From Euborellia annulipes (Eukaryota > Arthropoda > Insecta > Dermaptera > Anisolabididae): a DNA stretch of 64,000 nucleotides. Position numbers and translations under genes: made by a program. Positions within the stretch are counted from its first letter, which is position 1; the number at the start of each line of letters is the position of its first letter. Under the pieces are notes generated by a model. It was not told where the DNA came from and did not search any database. It saw only the letters and a program-made list of their open reading frames with translations. Shown piece after piece: positions 1 through 10,018 of the stretch. Where the stretch lies: contig JAKCPI010015688.1 of the NCBI GenBank assembly GCA_023213315.1, positions 1-64,000 of the forward strand. The letters are read 5' to 3'.

Positions 1-228
1 TTTTTAATCATAATATAAATCATAATATTACCAGACCTCATGGTATCAATGGGAAACATTAATTCATAAAAAAATACTATTATGTCAATTTCGATACCAA
101 CTTTATAAAGCCTGAAGATGACAAAATAAAATTTTCGCTTTTTGAGGTTGTGGCTGTGATGCGATTATAATGGAGGAATGCTGATACTAAATTGGAATGA
201 TCCAGGTTCAATAAAACTCCCAGAATAA

Positions 229-263
229 GACGTTTCGGCCTGAATTTATTGGGCCATCTTCAG
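229..263 (-). ncRNA. Hammerhead-ribozyme-like core
   Basis: On the minus strand: CTGAAGA (257-263), a stem II closed by GGC(C)/GGCC, GAAA (233-236), then CGTC with the self-complementary ACGT that would form stem III. Stem I pairing is weak here (A-T, G-T only). One unpaired base lies between CTGAAGA and stem II. Confidence 0.5.
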
Positions 264-272
264 TCCCAATAA

Positions 273-307
273 CTGAAGATGGCTCAATAAATTCAGGCCG
301 AAACGTC
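273..307 (+). ncRNA. Hammerhead-ribozyme-like core
   Basis: CTGAAGA (273-279), stem II GGC(T)/(G)GCC with an A/T-rich loop, GAAA (300-303), CGTC (304-307). Flanks AATAA and TTATT give a 5-bp stem I directly against the core. The predicted cleavage position is after C307. Confidence 0.6.
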
Positions 308-347
308 TTATTCTGTATGTTTTATTGAACCTGGATCATTCCAATTT

Positions 348-1129
348 GGCTGATATCTCCATTCCTTCATTATAAATAAAATTTTCACCTCAAATGTCTC
401 ATTTTGGAATTGGTGTTTTCATTGGTCCAAATCTTCCTTGGCTGCATCCTCGCAACCCCAACATTACAATATCTACAGCCACTAACTCACTCAAAGAAAT
501 ATTTAATCACCGCTATGAAATTCATATTCTCGCAAACATTTAAACATTTAAATACTTTAAAAATAGGTAATAGAAAAATTCCATAAAAATTTCAAGGCAA
601 CTTTCTTTTCATAACCTTCATATCTTGATAAACTCATCCTTGGATCTTGAATCAAATCCCATTCGAGGTCATCTTTTTTTACACTAATAACAAACTTTAT
701 TTGATGATAATTTTTATCATTATGTATTTATATTTAAATTTTAATGATTTTTTTTTAAATATTTATAAATGTCCTTGATTAATAAAAATATTGAAGGATT
801 TATTTAATAAAGTTCTTTGAACTTTTTTTACTTTCAATATCGAAATTAATTTCAAATATATCTCTAAACAAGTTCGACTCTATTAGCTCTATTTATCCTA
901 GCCGGAAATGAATATTTTATTTATTTATTAACAACATTACGTGATGTTTATTAAAGGTACACTCAAAACTAAAGATAAAACTATACTAATTAAAAATGAT
1001 AACAATAGAAACGCAATGATCAAATCAAAGCTTGACTGATCAAAGCGAGAGCCAGAAGGGCTTTTGAAGCGTATGTGCATGTTGATGTAATTGTAACTAC
1101 CTATATATGTGTTTGTTCACTTACCGGAT
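348..1129. other. AT-rich DNA, nothing recognised
   Basis: Long A/T runs and short chance reading frames only. No repeat family of this window was recognised here. Confidence 0.6.
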
Positions 1130-1255
1130 ATCCGTATTCGGCGAGCCCTACCCTACCTCTCCCGGTTATCAGTTTGTTTGCACACGTCAAAGGATCAACT
1201 TCAATGTCTAACGAAGGGCATGTATCGTGTCAGTACACGCGGTCCTTTTGGTCAG
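1130..1255 (+). promoter_or_regulatory. Candidate promoter and 5' non-coding exon
   Basis: A CpG-containing island in AT-rich DNA. An arthropod-type initiator TCAGTT lies at 1169-1174 and a good donor CAG|GTTAGT follows 1255. The ATG at 1204 would leave phase 1, which does not match the first coding exon at 2592 (it would hit a stop), so this is best read as a 5' UTR exon or as needing an intervening exon. No TATA box is evident. Promoter activity is inferred from motifs and composition only. Confidence 0.35.
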
Positions 1256-1414
1256 GTTAGTTTCCATCTTTGATATAATTATTATTTGGCCATTTCGACG
1301 TGCATTTGTTAATTCAGTATCTTTGAAATAATAAAAAACTAAAATTATGTCTGTCTATTCTAAGGTTGGTTAACTGTTTATTGCTAGTAGATGATATAAT
1401 TGACCCGATATGAA

Positions 1415-2073
1415 AAAAACTCTGGTGTGACTGGTCGCACAGCACATAACTTTCTCTTATCTTTGGTAAGGAGTGACAAGTACAGAATATAACTTACCTT
1501 TGGTAAGAGAAAGTTATGTTCTGTGCTTGTCACCAGATTTTTGTCGATAATTTCCGTCGATTCAAGATGTAAAATTCATAAACATGAGAAAATATTTATA
1601 TTTTGTTACCATGGCAACCATTTCTCCTATCTTTTCTATGAAATACAAGAGTGCTTCAAACAACTTGAGAACGAAATGAGAATATACGTTTTGAAGAGCA
1701 TCTTAATAATAATTGATTTTTGATTTTTAATCAAAATCGTTAGAACGAATTTTGAGAAAATCGAAAAAAAGTACATCAGTAAAGTACTAGTACTCTTTGG
1801 CCGATTTTGTTCAAAAGCTTCATGTCACGTCCCAGGATGGAGCCCAACTTAAATACAAAATTTCAACCTCCTAGCTCAATTCCTTCATGCTATAAATTGA
1901 ACCCAGACACACAGACAGACTGTCCGACAGACCATGTCGCGAAAACCACTTTTATGGATTCAGGGGACTTCAAAACCTGTATATCTATCAAAATCTCGAG
2001 ATCAAATTTTTGATATGAATCCAATACTTTCTCTATATATATTAACGTATATAAATGTAAGAGAAAGTAAAAA
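1415..2073 (-). mobile_element. DHE element, near full length
   Basis: Reads from the 3' hairpin (CTGGTGTGACTGG, with inner GGTAAGA sequences) to the 5' hairpin (GAGAAAGTA at about 2070) on the opposite strand. It carries the family landmarks 'ttggccgattttgttcaaaa' and 'accatgtcgcgaaaaccact'. Short reading frames here recur in other copies and are not genes. Confidence 0.75.
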
Positions 2074-2591
2074 GGCAACAAAATTGTAAAACCTTTCCGC
2101 TCTTCTTAATCAGAGCTAATCATATACCATTTAGGGAACAACCCTAAAATTAATACCTAGTAGCCAAAAAATCCGCTGTGATTAAGAAGATTGGCAAAGT
2201 CTTGCTACTTTGTTGCATATTTTTTTATTTTTATTAACTCTGAAGATGTTCTCAATTGGATACGAAACTTCAAGAGGACAATAAAAAAAATATATATCTT
2301 CCGGCATATCATTTTTTCTCGCTACAATGTTATAATAGGTCAGGAGCCAAATAAATAATAAAAAAAAAAAAAAAAAAAAAATGTTATAATATTGTTTTGG
2401 ATAAAAAAAAACCCTACAATAGGATTTCTTTAAGTATTGATCTCTTCATTAGTTTACTTTTTCAGACAGTTATTTCTTATTGTGTGTAGATCTAACAAAG
2501 GAACATTTCCAAACAAAATCGAATCGATCTATCATATTAAAAACTTATTTATTGACATCTATAATAATAATTGAATTTCTTTTTGTTTCAG
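2074..2591. other. AT-rich DNA before the first coding exon
   Basis: Holds an A20-class homopolymer near 2360 and a polypyrimidine tract ending in the acceptor TTTCAG at 2586-2591. Nothing else is recognised. Confidence 0.5.
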
Positions 2592-2733
2592 AAAATCACC
2601 ATTTCCAATTCTGCTTCCAGTTCACCGAATTCTAGTATAGACTATCAAAGAGAAAAAGATAAGAGCTCAAAAAGAAAAAGTAATTTGAATCGCTCCTTAG
2701 CCGCCGAACCTGTGCCTGATTCCCAATTTACAG
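2592..2733 (+). CDS. Svil: Supervillin-like gene, first placed coding exon
   Basis: Acceptor TTTTGTTTCAG|AAAATC and donor ACAG|GTAAAC bound 142 nt of open frame. The peptide is hydrophilic, with SSSPNSS, KDKSSKRKSN and LAAEPVPDSQFT. It exits in phase 1 with a single G, exactly what the exon at 33818 needs to form a Gly codon. No start codon is present, so translation begins upstream or in an unseen exon. Function: the N-terminal region of supervillin is a disordered actin/myosin II-binding part in other animals; nothing in this exon alone identifies the protein. Exon call fairly firm from signals and phase; gene name provisional. Confidence 0.6.
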
Positions 2734-2884
2734 GTAAACCTCAACGATTTTTTTCCCTTAATTTTTATTATATTAGACCTACGATAACAAGATTGATAAA
2801 TTATTTTTTTATCAAAAACATATATTCTCAATCTTTTTATTTTAACTTGGCCACGAACTATAATTGTCGATGTTTTTGATATTA

Positions 2885-3380
2885 TTATTATTATTTGAAA
2901 TCCCTAACGGGATCCCCGTTTATTTACTCGAAGACTCAAACCTCAAACCCAACCGGCCTCTGACCGTAGCCATCTACCGGCACCCCATGAAGTTACATTA
3001 TTTCCTATCTCTAACTCGCCCTGCGTTCATTTCTAGCTACGAGCTAATCCTTATTTCTGGTTCCTTTTATCCAACCTCTTCTATGCAAGGGAGGATGTCC
3101 TAGTTTAAGGAGGGACTCCCTCAGCACCGACGTGTAGCCTACTCCTTTCGAAAAGAGGGTATCTTCTTTACGTCCCTCCCACAGGACGGAATTTCCCTCT
3201 CGTAGAGTTGCTTATGGGCTATTGTGGTGGGATACAATATTCCAATCCAGTGCCTTCTTGAGGATTTGTTTATATTAAATAAATATTTAATGAAAAAATC
3301 TGGCACGCCCAGGATTTGAACAGGGATCTTCTTTGTAGAAGCCGACACCCTAGCCCGCTACCTCATCGAGCCTCCCTTTC
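2885..3380 (-). mobile_element. tRNA-headed SINE, long form (SINE-3)
   Basis: On the minus strand the head (about 3380-3295) has an A-box-like GATGAGGTAGCGG and a B-box GTTCAAATCCTGG, ending in GGCGTGCC. The body, GC-richer than its surroundings, runs to about 2885. A second head of the same type lies at 28038-28120. Pol III-transcribed retroposon by family resemblance; the 5' half of the tRNA does not fold into a clean cloverleaf, so not a tRNA gene. Confidence 0.6.
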
Positions 3381-4049
3381 AATATTTTTAATGCTTACAA
3401 TTAATTTTCACCCTTATTTATTCATAATCACAATATTATTTTAAAGGGGATTTTTTTCCGACAGGGAATGTTTTTTATTTAGTCGACCTCTTTAGCTAAA
3501 TTATGTTTACTCTTTACTTTTCTTAAATTAAATTTTTTTCTTATTTCCTTAACCTAGAAAAATAGCTCTTATAGAAAATTATTCCTCGACCTATAAACAA
3601 ATTTATATCTATCATCTTAAAAGAGATTTTTATAAAAGTAATGTTTTAGAGATAAAACGTTTTTATCTAGGCATTTATAGTCACAGATCTCGTAACTGAA
3701 ATCTTATTTTAAGAATTAATTGACAAAGTCAACATATTTTTTCACCTATAAAGACTAAAAAAATATTTTTTTTTTTTATCTTTTATTAAAAAGGAATTGC
3801 TATTTTGATCTTTTTCTAAAGAGAGCTTTTTCAGTTGAGCGAGAACCACTCTTCTGGTATATTTATTTTAAGGACGGTTTCATCACTTCTAATTAAATAT
3901 TTCTCGGGGAAGTTAGTTGACTATGAATTTCGAGTTTTTTCACATCTAATTAAGCTAATCATATAATTAAATAAGAGCCTAGATCGTAGATAGCTAATAA
4001 ACACCCGAAGTTCGGCATGAGGTCTAACTAAGGGGTGAAATTAGGGACA

Positions 4050-4265
4050 CACAGGGGGGTATATAAAGGGGGGGCCGCCCCCCCCCCCCCTACCCCCACA
4101 AAAAAAAAAAAAATAATAAAAAAAAAAAAACCCACCAAAAAAATTTTTCCGTGGGTTGGAAAATGTTGTTTTGAAAAAAAATTAGATTTAAAAAAATAAA
4201 TTTTTAAAAAAAAAAATAGAAAAAAAAGAAAATTGGGGCCCCGAAAAAAAAACGGGACACATGTC
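4050..4265. other. Homopolymer-ridden low-quality-looking stretch
   Basis: Successive runs of G, C and A (for example seven Gs then CCGCC and a long C run, then A14 and A12) with no counterpart elsewhere. It sits at the centre of an inverted repeat, where assemblers often fail. Confidence 0.5.
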
Positions 4266-4438
4266 TGTTTTATTTATTTTTTTAGAAATTTTTAATTTAA
4301 AATATACTGGACCCAAGATAAATAAATATACCAGAGGAGAGTTGTTCATTCAACTGAAAAAACTCTTTAAAAAATATCAAAAAAGTAATTCCTTTTTAAT
4401 AAAAGATTAAAAAAAAAAAATAATAAATATTTTCTTTA

Positions 4439-4787
4439 CTAAACTGCTGGACTTTTGGTGAGATGTTACACTCATCAAGGCCAGGTCTCTATCCGGAGAC
4501 TGTAGGGCTAATCTCGTAAAGATGTTCTTGCGCAAATTGAAGTCATCTTATTCCATAGTCTGTAGCGAGAAGGGGGCTTCTAGCAGCCAGATTAACTTGG
4601 ACTTGAAATATGAACATATCTTGACTCTTCAAAGTTGATTTTCAGTACCCGATTGTCTATAAAATAAAATTTCAATTCTTTTTTTTACTTTATTTGTAAA
4701 CACCTATATTTTTTCACCCTTTTTATTAGATTTTATTTTATCATAAAAAAAAAAAAAATTGATGCTATAATTTTGTCCAGCAGTTTA
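4439..4787. mobile_element. TA-flanked MITE inserted in the inverted repeat arm
   Basis: Terminal repeats AAACTGCTGGAC and GTCCAGCAGTTT lie against TA at both sides. The right arm of the surrounding inverted repeat is interrupted exactly here. The interior at 4455-4640 is less AT-rich but has no sustained reading frame. Confidence 0.55.
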
Positions 4788-4844
4788 TATAAAGGTGGAA
4801 AAAATATGTCTGGTTTGTTTAATTAGGCTAATTATTAAAATAAG

Positions 4845-5035
4845 GAAAATTGAGAAAAAGAGAGAAATAAGAAAGAAATAAGTTTTGTTAAAATTTTAAT
4901 ATTTGAAAATAAAAGGTGGGGCGCTGAAGTGATTGAGGCTCGCGCCCACGCTTTATTTTAAGTCATAAATATTAAAAAATTTTAACAAGAACAATTAAAT
5001 TATTTCTTTCTTATTTTCTCTTTTTAGCTCAATTT
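4845..5035. mobile_element. Fold-back MITE with AT-rich arms
   Basis: Left arm (gagaaataagaaagaaataa ... ttgttaaaattttaatatt) pairs with the right arm (aatattaaaaaattttaaca ... ttatttctttctta). The loop holds the GC-rich GGGGCGC/GCGCCC pair at 4918-4950. Confidence 0.5.
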
Positions 5036-5108
5036 AAATAAAAGCATTTTTTTAAAAATCTTTTTTTTATTTTATTTTTATTTTAAGCTTTTTAGTCTTT
5101 TAGTCTTA

Positions 5109-5960
5109 TCAAAAATCATCAATATGATAAAGTACCACATTAGTTTGGCTGTATTGATTTGGTTCAATTGAAAAATTATTCAATATCATAAAAAATGACT
5201 CGTAAATATCAAAATTCAAAACTATAGTTAATAGGGTCTTATTTGCGTGAGGCTTAAATAAAGTACAATTAGTTTGGTCTATTTTGATCAAAACCACCAT
5301 ATAGTGGCGTCATCAAAAATGACTCTTAAGTATTACATTTCACACCTTTAGCCCATCAGGAAGTCTTTTGAAATTACATTAATTCGCGAAGGGTTTCAAA
5401 TAAAGTACAATTAGTTTGGTCTATTTTGATCAAAACCACATATAGTGGGTCATCAAAAATGATCCTTAATATTAATTTCACACCTCTAGCTATCGGGAAG
5501 TCTTTGGAAATTACATTAATTCGGAAGGGTTTCAAATAAAGTACCACATTAGTTTGGTCTATTTTAATCAAAACAATATAGTGGCGTCATAAAAATGATC
5601 TTAAGTATTACATTTCAACCTCTAGCCCACCGGGAAGTTTTTGAAATTAATTAATTTGGAAGGGTTTCAAATAAAGTACACATTAGTTTGGTCTATTTTG
5701 ATCAAAACCACCATATAGTGGGTCCTCAAAAATGATTTAAGTATTAATTTCACACCTCTAGCCCATCGGGAAGTTTTTGAAATTAATTAATTGAAGGGTT
5801 TAAATAAAGTAATTAGTTTGGTTATTTTGATCAAAAAATATAGTGGTTAAAAATTTAAGTATTAATTTAACCTCTAGATCGGGAAGTTTTTGAAATTAAT
5901 TAATTAGAAGGGTTTAAATAAAGTAAATTAGTTTGGTCATTTTGGTAAAAAACTCAAATT
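5109..5960. repeat. Degrading tandem repeat, about 136-bp unit
   Basis: The landmark AATAAAGTAC...TTAGTTTGGTC occurs near 5258, 5400, 5536, 5671, 5805 and 5918, so spacing falls from 142 to 113 bp. Copies lose short CAC, AC and CG pieces progressively rightwards. The short minus-strand frames here are by-products of the repeat. Confidence 0.7.
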
Positions 5961-6224
5961 TGGTATAAAATATTAAATATCAAATTTAATATATGGGAAG
6001 TGTTAAAAAAAAGTTGGGAGAAAAAAAAAATAATAAGTATTTCAGCGACGAGATCCATGACTATAAATTAATTATTTTATTATTTTAATTTATTTTTATT
6101 TTTAATTCTTGTTTAATCTATCGGCGATTTGCTAACTGTCGGTTAATTATGCTAGTTGACTAGAAGTGATGCAACCAGCCCTTTTTTTAATTTGTTTAAT
6201 GTCTTTTTCGTCATCTGAGGCTAT

Positions 6225-6365
6225 TTAGACCCCGTTCGAATGATTGGTATCCAATTCAATTGCAATAAACTTCTCGCCTAGGACGGGATGCGTACTCTTG
6301 ACCTTTGGCATCAGAAACGAATGCTCTACCTCTGAGCCATAGGCCAAGGGCCAACCGCCCCTTAA
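6225..6365 (-). mobile_element. tRNA-derived SINE (SINE-2)
   Basis: On the minus strand the head reads GCCTATGGCTCAGAGGTAGA (A box) followed by a B-box-like GGTCAAGAGTACGCATCCCG, then a body ending in GGTCTAAATAGCC. Related copies are at 27725, 39525, 57538 and 60130. Confidence 0.6.
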
Positions 6366-6866
6366 AGTGAATAATAATTTAGTTTTAATCGTTCATCCTC
6401 TGGCTTTTTACATTTATATGTAAACAATACCGACATCCCACCTCAGTTGGCTAACCAAATTTATTCTAAAATCTCACATATTCCATTTTAACTATAGGCT
6501 ACTAATTTATTCGACTGTTCTTCCTTGAATATTTAATGAACTTGAATATTGTCTGAGATTAGTCGTAGTTTTTAAATCGGTCATTCGTTAATTTAGAAAA
6601 TAATCCTTTATGAAGTGAGAAAGTATTGGTTTTATGCCAATATATTGATGAGGAGATTTTGATGGATATAGACGTTTTGAGGTCCCTGAATCCGAGTTTT
6701 CGCCAAATGGTCTAGCTTTGTTCAATTTACAGCATGAAGGAATTGAGCTATGAGGTTGAAATTTTATACAATATTTAATTTAGGTACCCTCTTGAGGCGT
6801 GAAATAAATGAATAGTGAATAATAAAAACAACAGAGTGTAGAAAAATCTTTATTTATTCTTTTAGC

Positions 6867-6895
6867 TATCGATTTCGTCTAAAGGACATCTTCAG
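6867..6895 (-). ncRNA. Hammerhead-like core with ATCGAT stem III
   Basis: Minus strand: CTGAAGA (6889-6895), stem II GTC/GAC, GAAA, then TCGAT giving a palindromic ATCGAT in place of ACGT. Flanks GGC/GCT pair as a short stem I. Confidence 0.5.
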
Positions 6896-7068
6896 GCCAG
6901 CGTTATTGAAATATAAAATAGTATATAAATGGTTTTTATAATTTTTAATAGAGTCGAAACCAATTCTGTGTCAAGGGGGAGGGGGGGGTTCAGCACAGAA
7001 TTTGTTTCGACTCTATTAAAAATTATAAAAACCATTTATATACTATTTTATATTTCAATAACGCTGGC

Positions 7069-7097
7069 CTGAAGATGTCCTTTAGACGAAATCGATA
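7069..7097 (+). ncRNA. Hammerhead-like core with ATCGAT stem III
   Basis: CTGAAGA (7069-7075), GTC...GAC stem II, GAAA (7088-7091), TCGAT, A. Flanks TGGC and GCCA form a perfect 4-bp stem I directly against the core. Confidence 0.55.
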
Positions 7098-7615
7098 GCC
7101 AAAAGAATAAATAAAGATTTTTCTACACTCTGTTGTTTTTATTATTCACTATTCATCACTTAACACAACAGACAAATGGAGTATAATATGAAACACTTTT
7201 AAATAAAATCGACCGAAAAGTACTACTGATGTACTTTTTCAGTTTTTTTCGATTTTCTCAAAATTGGATCTAATGATTTTGATTAAAATTCAAAAATCAA
7301 TATTTTTTTAGATGCTCTTTAAGATGTATATTCTCATTTTGCTCTCAAAATTGTTTGAAGCACACTTTACTCTTGTACTTCATAGGAAAGATAGAAGAAA
7401 TGGATGCAGTGAAGGAGCCAGCTTATTCTCATTGGGGGGGGGCAGGAGTGGGGCAATCTTGCCAACAGGAGGGGGGGGGGACTTTGAATTTTATCTAATG
7501 TAGGGCCTTCTGTCGACACAAAAATCTAGTGTGACAAGCATAGATCACATCTTTCAATTACCTAAGGTAAGAGAAACTTGTGTGACGTACGACCAATCAC
7601 CCCAGATTTTTGTTA

Positions 7616-8290
7616 TTCTATTTTATCATTATTTTATTAATATCCTGTTCGCAAACAAATAAGATAAAATGAATTTTTTTTTTCTAAAAAAGAGAATTCA
7701 ATAAAGAATGGTTGTTGTTTGATCTATTCATATTAACCGACAAAGGGATGGTCTCGTGTGCCATTTGAGAGGGATGTCCTCGTTCTCCTTGGCATAGGTC
7801 GAGAGAGAGAGAGAGAGAGAGAAAGAGAGTGCGTGGGGAGAGTTCAAGCCGATATGGCTGGGGGCGAGTATATTGCATCGATCTGTGTGAGAAACCCCTC
7901 AGACTTCCAAAACAATCCACCTCTGCTCCGTATCATATCATAAATTAGCAAAGTAGGCTATGATTTGCATATATCGAAAGACAAACATCACCGCTCTAAA
8001 GTTGATGATGAATTTTTTTTATACATGCAAATTACTATAAAATAATAATCTAATTAATATATTTTTTGAAAATAATATTCTTGGAAAATAATTATTTAGT
8101 CATCGTTAGATAGAGATAATAACAAGCAGCTTCTATACCTACGTTCTAATTAAAGGGGCCGACGAAACTCTTTTAATTAGATTTGTTAAAACATATTGAA
8201 AATCAAATTTCCGAAAAAGAGATCACAAAACATTGGATGCACAAACCTTTTATTTCCGTTCGCCCATTTGTCGCGTCCCCTTTACTTTTT
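7616..8290. repeat. AT-rich DNA with GA microsatellite
   Basis: A (GA)n run at about 7799-7829 lies in a mildly GC-richer stretch (7740-7900). No recognised element or exon; overlapping frames on both strands are low-complexity. Confidence 0.5.
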
Positions 8291-8540
8291 TTTTTTAAAC
8301 ATTCACACTTTTTTCTCATTCACACTACCACTCACATTCACACAGTCTTTTTCTGCAACTTAGGCCATATAAGAATTTTTCGATAACCGTTATATATGAT
8401 AATATCTATTGGGGGTCCAGGCATTTCTACTTAAGCCATTTGGTATCCAAATAAAATCATCGGACTGCCTGGGGTCCGAACCCACGACGTTCGGTATAGA
8501 AAGAAAGTAGGCACGCTTCCAACTACACGCCCGGGACCCC
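8291..8540 (-). mobile_element. tRNA-derived SINE (SINE-1), with 10-bp duplication
   Basis: Minus strand: a head with TGTAGTTGG (A box) and GGGTTCGGACCCC (B box), then CAGGCAGTCCGATG, a body, and a tail of CA-rich repeats ending in an A run. CCCCTTTACT flanks both sides as a target duplication. Confidence 0.75.
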
Positions 8541-8572
8541 TTTACTGGTATCTCATACTTTTGACTTTCTCT

Positions 8573-9268
8573 TACCTATGTATATATGTAATATATATAT
8601 AGAGAGAAAGTATTGGATTCATGTCAAAAATTCAATGTCGGGATTTTGATGGATCTTCACGTTTTGAGGTCCCCTGAATCCAAAACAATACTTTCTCTCT
8701 CTATATATTTCATATATAGGGTACGAGAAAGTAAAAGTGGTTTTCGCGACATGGTCTGTCTGTGTGTCTGTCTGTCTGTGAACAAAATATCTCAAGAACG
8801 AAAAGAGCTAGGAGGTTGAAATTTTATATTTAAGTTAGGAACCCCCCTGAGACGTGACACGAAGCTTTTGAACAAAATCGGCCAAAAAGTACTACTACTT
8901 TACTGATGCGCTTTTTCAGTTTTTTTCGATTTTCTCTAAATTTGCTCCAACGATTTTTTTTAATTCAAAAATCAATTATTTATTAGATGCTCTTTAAAAT
9001 GTATATTCTCATTTTGTGATTGAAATCTTCTGAAGACCACTTTACTCTTGTACTCCATAGAAAAGATAGGAGAAATGGTTGCCATGGTAACAAAATATAA
9101 ATATTTAGCCATACTTATAAATTTTACATCTTGAATTCAATTGTACCCTACTGTCGGAAACTAAATACATGTTGACACAAAAAATCTGGTGTGACAAGCA
9201 CAGTACACAACTTTCGATTACCGAAGGTAAGAGAAAGTTGTGTGCTGTCCCAGTCACACCAGATTTTT
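8573..9268 (+). mobile_element. DHE element, full length
   Basis: Begins at the 5' hairpin CTTTCTCTTACC...AGAGAGAAAG and ends at the 3' hairpin AATCTGGTGTGAC...CACACCAGATT (9184-9265). A second solo 5' hairpin (8684-8735) is inserted after 'cctgaatccaaaa'. The fixed-position TGTC/TG microsatellite is at 8755-8780. Confidence 0.8.
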
Positions 9269-9281
9269 TGAATTAAATCCT

Positions 9282-9357
9282 TAAAGATTTCTTTCTCTTA
9301 CCTATATATGAATATATATAATAGAAAGTATTGGTTTAATGTCAAAAATTCGATTAG
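9282..9357 (+). mobile_element. DHE 5' fragment
   Basis: Only the 5' hairpin and the following TGTCAAAAATTCGAT are present. Confidence 0.6.
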
Positions 9358-9360
9358 TAA

Positions 9361-10018
9361 AATGAAATAATGGGAAAAAAATAAATAGTGCAATCTCTTC
9401 CTAAAAAATCCTTCTTTTTAAACATATAATCAAAATTAATTTTCTTAAGTAAGTGCCGGTAACTTTTTCGTGTATTCTTTCCTACCCTGTCCACTATACA
9501 TACCGGTACATTGTAAGACGTTGTCACGTCAAAATATAAGTATTTTATTTCTTAATTAAAATGATTAATTAACCTATTCATGATACTTTTATTTGCCTCA
9601 GGGAAAATTTTTATTTTTCTATTCAAATAAAAAAAAAAATTAATTTAATGAAGATATTTCAACAGGTAACAAAAAAAAAAACCCCTGGGGGAAAAAAATT
9701 GATTATAAAATTTTTATATAATCCACCCATGCTTAGAATTTTTTCTTTTTTGTATTTTATCTTTAAAGGTCAAAACAATATTATTTTGGAAATAGAGATG
9801 AAAGGTCACAAGTATTTTTTTTGCCATGCCTAGGTCAATCTTCATAAAATATTTTCTCCGAGTGGGAGGAACTCTCATCTGTCGAATTGAACTTGATAAA
9901 TTAAAATTTTTTTACATCATTTGCAACAGCATTCGATATTATTTATAATATTCTAATAGCATTTTCAACGAGTATATAGATTTTTGTTTGAGATTTTCAA
10001 ACAGTTCAACAAGTAATT
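9361..10018. other. AT-rich DNA, nothing recognised
   Basis: Homopolymer A/T runs; no repeat family or exon signal identified. Confidence 0.5.

Larger units (their letters stand above)
189..347. mobile_element. Fold-back element with two hammerhead-like cores
   Basis: Two arms (189-263 and 273-347) are near-perfect reverse complements separated by about 9 nt. Each arm carries a hammerhead-like core, one per strand. The outer arm ends read as complementary runs around 'ggaatgatccaggttcaat'. No coding capacity. Inverted terminal repeats bearing hammerheads are known in Penelope-like elements; assignment to that group is inference. Confidence 0.65.
3735..4810. repeat. Large imperfect inverted repeat with degenerate centre
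   Basis: Sequence at 3735-3890 (including 'cttttattaaaaaggaatt' and the GTATATTTATTT side) is repeated inverted at about 4305-4437 and continues at 4788-4808, the right arm being split by a MITE. The centre contains the abnormal G/C and A runs at 4050-4260. Confidence 0.55.
6809..7155. mobile_element. Hammerhead fold-back inserted into a DHE copy
   Basis: Arms of about 165 bp (6809-6974 and 6991-7155) are nearly perfect reverse complements around a G-rich loop. Each arm has one ribozyme-like core. It splits a DHE copy, so it is younger than that copy. Confidence 0.65.
6628..7605 (+). mobile_element. DHE element interrupted by other insertions
   Basis: The left part (6628-6808) and right part (7195-7605, ending near ACCCCAGATTTTTG) belong to one DHE copy. 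It was interrupted by the hammerhead fold-back 6809-7155 and by a G-rich hAT-end fragment at about 7400-7500. Confidence 0.65.

Noticed and set aside
4455..4640. Transposase remnant
   Set aside because: Less AT-rich, but all frames are stopped within short distances and no family motif is visible.
5109..5960. CRISPR-like array
   Set aside because: Direct tandem repeat with whole-unit similarity and no distinct spacers, in a eukaryotic genome.
6228..6365. tRNA gene on the minus strand
   Set aside because: A and B boxes are present but acceptor and anticodon stems do not pair, and related copies carry the same SINE body.
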